From: Pseudoscleropodium purum
Lineage: Eukaryota > Streptophyta > Bryopsida > Hypnales > Brachytheciaceae
Reading direction: 5' to 3'
Assembly: GCA_963969395.1 (NCBI GenBank)
Contig: OZ017804.1
Location: forward strand, 992,001 to 1,056,000
DNA: 64,000 nucleotides
Position 1 is the first letter of the stretch. The number at the start of each line of letters is the position of its first letter. Shown in pieces: positions 56,901-64,000 of the stretch. The notes beneath the pieces were generated by a model. The model was not told where the DNA came from. It searched no databases and worked only from the letters and a program-made list of their open reading frames with translations. Made by a program: the position numbers and the translations under genes.

Positions 56901-56997
56901 GAAATGTTTCATTAAAGCAACTGAAATTGAACACTGACTATAATGGCTGCCTTTGAATGCTCCGAAACAAAAAACACCCGAGATGAACCCTTCTTGA
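53920..56997. other. Spacer between the two germin-like copies
   Basis: 53920-54550 is GC-richer and is probably the promoter of the germin-like gene; a 115-codon minus ORF at 54159-54506 has no recognised similarity. From about 54900 the DNA is AT-rich, with no gene seen. Confidence 0.5.
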
Positions 56998-57663
56998 TCA
57001 TTGGCGACATGAACCCTTCTTGATCATGTTTGTACGAGCGTCGGTGATTCCGAACGCCTTGGACAGGATCTTGGTGTCAATGGCCGGCATGGACCCGAAC
57101 AGCGCCCACGCCATGAGCTGCCCGCCCGGGTTCTGCGCATTTGGCACCGACGTCGTCACGGACTGGCCGCTGCCCAAGTTGAGCTAAAAATGCACCAAGC
57201 CCTGAGAGAACAAATAGAAGTCACCCGTCTTCAGAGTCACGGCGTACAGCGTGCCGACCGTCTCCACGAAGCTCGAAGCACACGGACACCTCATCTTTCA
57301 GCACCGTGATCACCTCTGAACGCGCGGGGGTGCGTTTGGGAGGCACCAGCCCGCCCTTGGCATAGTTGAACTTGGCTAACGCGACGCTATGCGCGTTGAG
57401 TGCACCGTAGTTCGCCCCAGCCAAACCGGGAATGATGCTAAATATCCAACGGGTTGTTAATGTCGGCGGTGGCGCGGAAGCCCCGGAAGGCGAAGTCCTC
57501 GGACATGACCATCGTTGGGTTCTTGCACGCCAGGCCATTGAACAGCAACGGGCTCTTCAGATCCGCCACGCAGAAGTCGATGATGGTGTCGGGATTGCCC
57601 GTGGACACCACCAACAACAGCAGATCGAGCAGCTGCGACCAACACGAGGAGGAGCTTCGCCAT
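56998..57663 (-). pseudogene. GLP: Germin-like protein pseudogene
   Basis: Homologous along its length to the germin-like gene 3 kb away, but broken. The start (MAKLLLVLVAAA, from 57663) is in one frame, the DFCVADLKSPLLFNGLACKNP block in a second, the LAGANYGALNAH and box 1 region in a third, and the box 2 and C-terminal part back in the first. A TAG interrupts the second frame at 57440-57438, and another TAG (57186-57184) falls right after box 2 (GLVHF). Box 1 reads PPKRTPARSEV, so both metal-binding His residues are lost. The end shows a duplicated 19-bp block. It is a dead tandem duplicate. Confidence 0.9.
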
Positions 57664-58994
57664 CTCGAATTGAGGACTGGTCTTCACAACCTTTCGATCT
57701 TTGTCTGTGAGAACAAACTAAACTTGAATATTGGCATGAACAAAACAACGCTGCAGACACAAACTACAAATTGCAGAACTGATCGAAGGAGCTGGAGCTA
57801 GTGCTAGCTGTGACATTACTGTGAACTGTTTAACAAGACTGAAGCATTCATATGTATACTTGAATCGGACCACTGGTTGCGACTTGGAAGCCGCTTAGTT
57901 TGGATTCGCTATATTTGAAACGGTGGACCGAAAATTACTACCGCTTGAATCTTCAGTTCCTCGCCGCCCAATTCGATGAACTTCAAGTGTGGGCCACTCA
58001 GGGAAATTTGCGTGGTAATACGTTTTTTATCGGTATGGTTCATAAATGAGTTAATTTTGGTGGGAAAGTGGTCAGTGCCTTTGAGTTCGCGTCTGGGTCC
58101 CGGGGCTTCGATGAAATTGTCGGCACCTGGGATTCCTCCCAAAATTCCTTCCTTCGTGGTGGGCCTGTCGTCACGATAGTATCATATGCATGCAAATACC
58201 TGAACCACACTTGATGAAGAATTCCGCAGATGAGTGTGCCCTGTCGAAGCAGGGCCTCGCAATCAGTTTTGTTTCTGTTCATTTATTATAGGCAGTCAGA
58301 AAGTGATATTCAGTTCTTCACTGTACTGAGGAAGTTAGTTACATCCATGAAAATGGTGAAACCTACAATATATGGATGAAAAATATTTATTCATCCAAAA
58401 GAGTGTACATTCATCCAAAATATAGCAATACCATCCCAAGATTTGGTAGTATTTTTCACTTTTATCTACAATGAAAGCAAGAATTTCTTACCAAAATATT
58501 TCCCCCAAAAAAATTCATCACTTGTTAAGGAAAAATCACCCCCAAAAAACCTTGTTTGCAAAAAACAACATTTTGATAAGTTAATCCAATTCAAAAAGAA
58601 GCTCACAAAGGCCTTGGGCATTTAGGGGGTAACCATTGTTGAAAAGCTCTCTATGAGGAGGGATGCATGGACTTTGTTTTGTGGTGTTTGGAGATATAAT
58701 GTGAAAATTATGGATTTTTGAGTTTTTTTTTTTAATTCATTTATCTTTTACTTTAGAAACATGAGATTCCATTTTCTTTTACCTTAGGCTGACGGACAGG
58801 GCAATACCAGTAGAAAGTAAAAGTAGAAGTCTTCTCTTATGTAAGAAGACGCTTGGTTGTTATTAGTTAATTGATATTAATTTATTAGTTTATTATTATT
58901 GTTATTATTATGCAAAGTCTGTATTGTTGTTAGTGTTGCATCTTTCGGAGCTTTTCTTGTTGTTATTCTGCTTGTGTTCCGAGGGGCTGGGACC
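57664..58994. other. Spacer between the germin pseudogene and the helicase gene
   Basis: 57664-58300 is GC-richer and contains a 77-codon minus ORF (57909-58142) that I do not recognise. 58300-58900 is AT-rich and includes copy 2 of repeat family B (58630-58740). No exon encoding the missing N-terminal domain of the helicase could be found here. Confidence 0.45.
58630..58740. repeat. Interspersed repeat family B, copy 2
   Basis: Diverged match to 41715-41835: AGCTCT, GAGGGATGCATGGACTTTG, a TGGTGT block and TGTGAAAATTAT in the same order. It ends about 250 bp upstream of the helicase ATG. Confidence 0.4.
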
Positions 58995-61961
58995 ATGGCG
59001 CAGACGGGGATTGCAGCCACAAAGGCCATCAATGAGGCATATAAAAAATCTGAAAAAGAGGCTGCAGCTTTGGTAAGAAAACAGCAACAGTATCAACTAT
59101 TGGATACAGCTGACGACGAGGAGGAAGAAACGTTGAGAGAAGTGACCGAAAGCAAGAAGAAGAAAGAGATAAAGCATAAGAATCGTCTCCGAAGAAAACG
59201 GGAAGAAGAAGGTGGGAACAAGGATGAGGAAGTTGTCATCAAAAGTGGTCGCATAAGACGTGCTGGACTAGAATCGGATGCTAATGAAGAGGTGGGAAAA
59301 GAAAGAGGCAGAGAGCAGGATCAACGGGAGAAGGAGGAGCTGGAAGAACGTCTTTGTGAGAAGGATGCTTCTTCCACCAAGAAGTTCAAGCGCGAGTTCA
59401 AGCTCTCCAAGAAACAAGAGGAGGAGACAAGAAGACGACGTGAGGCTCAGGACCGAAAAGAACTTATTCCCACTCTGCGGGACCTTTCTAGGGAAGAGTA
59501 TATGAAAAAGAGGGAAGCCATGAAACTGCAGGAGTTAGAGGATGAGTTGATCGACGAAGAACATTTGTTTGGAGGAATGACTTTGACAGCCAAAGAGCGG
59601 GCGGAATACAAGTACAAGAAGGAAGTTTATGAGCTGCTGACAAAACAACGCACAAAAGAGGTCGACAACAGTGTCGGGTATCACATGCCTGAAGCGTACG
59701 ACAATGCAGACAGAGTTACTCAAAACAAAAGATTTGCTGTTGCTCTAGAACGCTACAAGGTCGTTGAGGTTGAGCAGAATTCCCATAACCTGACCGAACA
59801 AGAAGCTTGGGAGAAACATCAGATAGGCAAAGCGACATTGAAGTTTGGAGCTGCTGACAAAAAAAAGGGTGTTGAGTATGGATACGTTTTTGAGGATCAA
59901 ATCGATTTTATCCACGCTACCACGCTTGCTGGGAACGAGGTTGACAAGGATGCAGATTATGAGAAGAAAGCAAGAATATCAATTGCAAAAACTGCACATC
60001 AGAGGCTACGGGAGGATCGAAAGTGTTTGCCTATATATGCGTATCGAGAGCAGTTTTTAGATGCAATCAGGGAACACCAGATCCTTGTGATAGAAGGGGA
60101 GACAGGTTCTGGAAAAACCACACAAATTCCTCAATATCTTCATGAAGCTGGATATAGCAAGCTAGGAAAGATTGGTTGCACACAACCTCGGAGGGTTGCA
60201 GCTATGAGTGTTTCCGCTCGAGTCGCTCAAGAAATGGGGGTCAAACTTGGCCATGAGGTCGGATATTCGATACGATTTGAAGATTGTACGTCAGACATGA
60301 CAGTGTTGAAGTATATGACTGATGGGATGCTTCTACGAGAGTTTATGGGTGAATGGGATCTTGCTAGTTATAGTGTTATGATGGTCGATGAGGCACATGA
60401 ACGGACATTGTCCACTGATATTCTATTTGGTTTGGTTAAAGACATTACAAGATATCGGCCAGACTTCAAGTTGATAATCTCAAGTGCAACTCTTGATGCC
60501 CAAAAGTTCTCCAATTATTTTGATGGAGCCCCAATTTTTCGCATTCCAGGACGTCGGTTTCCTGTGGATATTCTGTATACAAAAGCTCCCAAAGCTGATT
60601 ATTTAGAAGCAGCTATACAAACTATTCTTGAGATTCATGTGAAGCAACCACCTGGAGATGTTTTGGCATTCTTCACTGGTCAAGAGGAGATTGAGACAGT
60701 AGAGAAGATTTTGAAGTACCGAACACGAGGCCTTGGCTCTAAAATAGCAGAAATGATTATTTGCCCTATTTATGCGAATCTTCCACCTGACATACAAGCA
60801 AAAATATTTGAAGAAACACCCAAAGGTGCTAGAAAAGTAGTGTTGGCAACAAACATCGCGGAGACATCTTTGACTATTGATGGTATCAAATATATAATTG
60901 ATCCTGGCTATTGTAAACAAAAAAGATATAGTCCTAGAATGGGTATGGAATCTTTGAACATCATCCATATATCGCAAGTAGCAGCCCAACAACGTGCGGG
61001 TCGAGCTGGGCGTACATCAGCTGGAAAATGTTATCGTCTATACACGTCATGGTCTTACCAAAATGAAATGGATGTAAACACAATTCCTGAGATCCAAAGG
61101 ACAAATTTGGGAAATGTTGTACTTTTGTTGAAGAGTATGGGATTGAGTACTTCTGATATCTTTAATTTTGATTTTATGGACCATCCTCCCACAGAGATGC
61201 TTTTGAAGGCTTTAGAGCAACTTTATGCATTAGGTGCATTGAATGCTAGAGGAGAATTGACAATGGTAGGTAGGCAAATGGCAGAATTTCCAATGGACCC
61301 AATGCTATCCAAGATGTTGGTTGCTTCTGATAAATACAAATGCTCTGAGGAGATCACCACCATTTGTGCCATGCTATCTATTGGAAACTCCATTTTCTAT
61401 CGTCCCAAGGACAAACAAGTGCATGCTGATAATGCACGAATGAACTTCCATGCAGGGAACACTGGAGATCATATTGCCTTGATGAAGGTTTACAATGCTT
61501 GGAAGGAAACGAACTATTCAACCCAATGGTGCTATGAAAATTACATCCAAGTGCGGAGTATGAAGCGAGCTCGTGATATTAAAAACCAATTGAAAGGACT
61601 TCTTAAGAAGGTGGAGATTGACATTATTTCCAATCCCAATGAACTAGATAACATACGAAGAGCCATCACATCTGGATTTTTCTATCACATTGCAAAATTT
61701 CAAAAGAATGGAAGCTACCTTACAATAAAGAATCCACAAATAGTAAGTATTCACCCAAGTTCAGGTCTCTCTGAAGTTTTACCACCTAGGTGGATTTTGT
61801 ACCATGAATTGGTTATGACATCAAAGGAGTATGTGCGTCAAGTCATTGAGATCAAGCCGGAATGGTTAGTGGAGATTGCACCTCACTATTATAAGTTGAA
61901 AGATGTAGAAGATTCTCAAGCTCACAAAATGCCAAAAGGGCTAGGAAAAGCAAGTCTTTAA
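58995..61961 (+). CDS. PRP2: DEAH-box pre-mRNA-splicing helicase, PRP2/DHX16/ESP3 family, intronless
   Basis: An uninterrupted 988-codon ORF. The start at 58995 sits in a strong context (GACCATGGCG). The frame is open upstream to about 58899 but has no earlier ATG. An acidic/basic charged region (about 30-220) precedes a full DEAH core: motif I GETGSGKT (368-375), motif II DEAH (465-468), motif III SAT (497-499), motif [10 protein letters not shown] (666-673). The helicase-associated and OB-fold domains follow, to the end. The charged region [16 protein letters not shown] and the core are of the PRP2 type, the ATPase that activates the spliceosome before the first step. About 55 residues of N-terminal domain present in Arabidopsis ESP3 are missing. 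No introns are needed over 3 kb, unlike the neighbouring genes, which suggests a retrocopy. The frame and all motifs are intact, so it is probably functional or recent. Confidence 0.92.
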   Translation: MAQTGIAATKAINEAYKKSEKEAAALVRKQQQYQLLDTADDEEEETLREVTESKKKKEIKHKNRLRRKREEEGGNKDEEVVIKSGRIRRAGLESDANEEVGKERGREQDQREKEELEERLCEKDASSTKKFKREFKLSKKQEEETRRRREAQDRKELIPTLRDLSREEYMKKREAMKLQELEDELIDEEHLFGGMTLTAKERAEYKYKKEVYELLTKQRTKEVDNSVGYHMPEAYDNADRVTQNKRFAVALERYKVVEVEQNSHNLTEQEAWEKHQIGKATLKFGAADKKKGVEYGYVFEDQIDFIHATTLAGNEVDKDADYEKKARISIAKTAHQRLREDRKCLPIYAYREQFLDAIREHQILVIEGETGSGKTTQIPQYLHEAGYSKLGKIGCTQPRRVAAMSVSARVAQEMGVKLGHEVGYSIRFEDCTSDMTVLKYMTDGMLLREFMGEWDLASYSVMMVDEAHERTLSTDILFGLVKDITRYRPDFKLIISSATLDAQKFSNYFDGAPIFRIPGRRFPVDILYTKAPKADYLEAAIQTILEIHVKQPPGDVLAFFTGQEEIETVEKILKYRTRGLGSKIAEMIICPIYANLPPDIQAKIFEETPKGARKVVLATNIAETSLTIDGIKYIIDPGYCKQKRYSPRMGMESLNIIHISQVAAQQRAGRAGRTSAGKCYRLYTSWSYQNEMDVNTIPEIQRTNLGNVVLLLKSMGLSTSDIFNFDFMDHPPTEMLLKALEQLYALGALNARGELTMVGRQMAEFPMDPMLSKMLVASDKYKCSEEITTICAMLSIGNSIFYRPKDKQVHADNARMNFHAGNTGDHIALMKVYNAWKETNYSTQWCYENYIQVRSMKRARDIKNQLKGLLKKVEIDIISNPNELDNIRRAITSGFFYHIAKFQKNGSYLTIKNPQIVSIHPSSGLSEVLPPRWILYHELVMTSKEYVRQVIEIKPEWLVEIAPHYYKLKDVEDSQAHKMPKGLGKASL

Positions 61962-64000
61962 GCTTTTCTTTAAATTTAGATCACTTTATTGTTTAATTAT
62001 AGTGAATCCTCTAGTTTACTTCTAATAGTTATGCACTCTAGCTTCTTTTAATTAAAAAAATTCATTCCTTGTTTATCTATTATTCAAATCACTACAATTG
62101 GATACTAGGATATAACACTGAGTTATGTAGCATATTATTGCATCTTTTGTTGCCATGTTTCATCTCCATATTTTCTTGTTGCTTGATCATAAATAAAATT
62201 TATACGTATAAGTATTTCATGGTATTTGTTTCTTCAAAACTTTGTGTCTATTGTAAACCATTCAATATTTTTGTCAAATAAAGTACTTTGTTAATTCTAT
62301 TCTATGTTTGGGGTTGATGGACTGCGACCAATCTTTGCATATAACTTATTTATGGTCAAAATGATTGTGTGGTGTAGAATGGGTCCTTCAAATTTTTTTG
62401 TTACCATATTCATTATGAACTAGGTGTCATAGACGTGTAGGAGTTTTTTCTACCTGTGCTTCCTTTCATTGTGAATCTGATGTGTTGAGCATTGTACAAG
62501 GCATTGCTTGATGAAGTGTCTTGTTGCTTGATAATTTTTGGGCATGACATACAGAAGGTCTATTAACCCTAAATGTTTGAGGCACCAAATTTAGGTGTCT
62601 ACAATACTTTGAAGGTAAATAAATTTTACCAAGTAGCTATTTCTAGTAGTTTGTATTTTTTTTGGAAGTCTAATTTTAGCATCAAAAATCTGATTTTACA
62701 GATGAATGATTATGATTTTTCTACTCAAGAATTCGTGCTAAGATGTCCATTGCCAATCTTGATGTTCTAGTGTTGAGGGCTCTTAGAAATGACCCTCAAA
62801 TACACTAGAACTTGGAGAAATAATCACATTAAAAATTAATTTTAAAAGTTTGAAGAATAGATTTTGAGAAGCTATAGATTGATTGGGGTTATGTGTGTTA
62901 TGTCTATTAACTTCATATTTTTTTGGTGAAATAATTTTCTAGATTTGACATGAGGATAGAAAATTGAAAGACATTAGAAGAGTTTTGGAGGCAAAGAAGT
63001 GCCACTTTAGACCTGTCTTCCTTGCTATTCCCCTTGCAATGAAAGAACGGCTTTCTATCAAAATATTTTTTTTAAATGAAAAACAAAGTTGCAAAAAAAA
63101 TTCAATTTACAAAAAATATAAACAATATTATTATATAACATAACAAGGTCTTGGCTACATCAAACTACTTCAGGAATGTTGCAATGGCACAATTCCCTTG
63201 ATACCCGCAACTTGAGAACTCATGGCCTTCCCTTGCCCTCAAAACTCTTCTAATGCTTTAAATTACTTCCATAGTTTTAATACTTGCATGACCAAACATT
63301 GTAATTTTTCAATCCATAAGTGATACTATTGTACTTTATTTTTCCATGTGACCTCTAACATATCTACTTTGAATTTGTATGGTTAAATTTCTTTTTAAAT
63401 TGATACAACTTATCAAAGTGTTGGCTTCTTGTTCAATTGAAAGCAAATTCCAAGAAGCTCAAAAAAAGACCTTGTACATTGAAGGTCACTATTAATAAGG
63501 TAAGTGACCCATTCTTGATCATCTCCCTCTTCTCCTTTCTAACATGTAAGTTAATGTATTTCCAATCAATTGTGGAATATATTACAACTAACTTGGAGTA
63601 GGATCAACAGAAGCTACAAAAATGTCCATAAAGTGTACATTGAAAGCATAGAATGATCACAATGTGTATATTGAAAGTCACAATTATTACTCACATTGAT
63701 TTTGTAACCAACCTATAGTCGGAAATAGAATGACCTATATAACAAAAATAGATTTTACAGAATCTTTACAAAATGTTCATGGTATTTTCATTTTTGAAGA
63801 AAAAAATATTCAAATTCTCATAAAATCTATTTGACTACATGGGAAAAAAATTCTCTCACTAAACCCATGCTACAGATATGCTCAATTCCTTAAGTAGTTC
63901 ACTTAAAAATGGGTTGTAAGCTTTTAAAAGGAAGATATTGGTTATTGGTTTGTAATACTTGATTTTTAGTGGAAGTATCTCGTTTCAAGGCATCCAAGTA
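61962..64000. other. AT-rich spacer downstream of the helicase gene
   Basis: Includes the helicase 3' flank. No poly(A) tract or target duplication marking a retrocopy could be seen. Copy 3 of repeat family A lies at 62970-63255. No other gene was recognised. Confidence 0.5.
62970..63255. repeat. Interspersed repeat family A, copy 3
   Basis: Shows the same ordered landmarks as the copies at 3241 and 37470: AGAAGAGTTTTGGAGG, CTATTCCCCTTGCAATGAAAG with AACGGCTTTCTATCAAAA, an A-rich stretch, CATCAAACTACTTC, GTTGCAATGGCA and TCTAATGCTTT. Confidence 0.5.

Noticed and set aside
58899..58994. Upstream extension of the helicase frame by 32 codons, looking like a membrane anchor
   Set aside because: It begins with TTG and has no ATG. 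The ATG at 58995 has a strong context, and the upstream stretch looks like untranslated or intronic pyrimidine-rich DNA.
60603..60992. 129-codon minus ORF
   Set aside because: Antisense to the helicase core, with no domain.

Overview
This is nuclear DNA of a land plant. Genes are split by short GT-AG introns of roughly 75-750 bp, and the protein families are plant-type: a BSK receptor-like cytoplasmic pseudokinase, chlorophyllase, germin-like proteins and a fused Tm-1-type protein. Gene leaders are rich in GC and CAG/GGGA repeats and stand out from long AT-rich spacers. This style fits a non-seed plant, probably a bryophyte such as a liverwort, but I infer that from gestalt and cannot prove it from the window.

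Layout. 1-6952: AT-rich spacer, then a long GC-richer leader. 6953-11116 (+): complete BSK gene, 10 exons, 496 aa. 11117-16711: AT-rich spacer with a possible solo LTR. 16712-21492 (-): complete Tm-1-like gene, 10 exons, 743 aa. 24167-25463 (-): two-exon chlorophyllase, 352 aa. 27000-39167: gene-poor, with one clear 201-bp hAT-type MITE at 36901-37101 carrying a perfect 8-bp target duplication. 39168-40335 (-): three-exon NDUFA2/B8 subunit of mitochondrial complex I, 94 aa. 45202-50168 (-): ULP2/SENP-type SUMO protease with at least 13 exons. 53266-53919 (-): intronless germin-like gene whose second cupin motif lies in the wrong frame. 56998-57663 (-): a germin-like pseudogene, tandem relative of the last. 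58995-61961 (+): intronless DEAH-box splicing helicase (PRP2/DHX16/ESP3 family), 988 aa, lacking the family N-terminal domain. 61962-64000: AT-rich spacer.

The genes do not form a pathway. They are separate housekeeping, signalling and wall/defence genes. Exon maps for BSK, the Tm-1-like gene, chlorophyllase and NDUFA2 keep phase at every junction and give near-family lengths, so they look intact. One junction in the ULP2-like gene could not be solved.

The points most worth checking are the germin-like ORF kept open by two compensating indels, the CpG-dense MITE, the N-terminally truncated intronless helicase, a Cys cluster in the SUMO protease, and two interspersed repeat families. I found no CRISPR array, no operon-like system and no convincing undescribed system.
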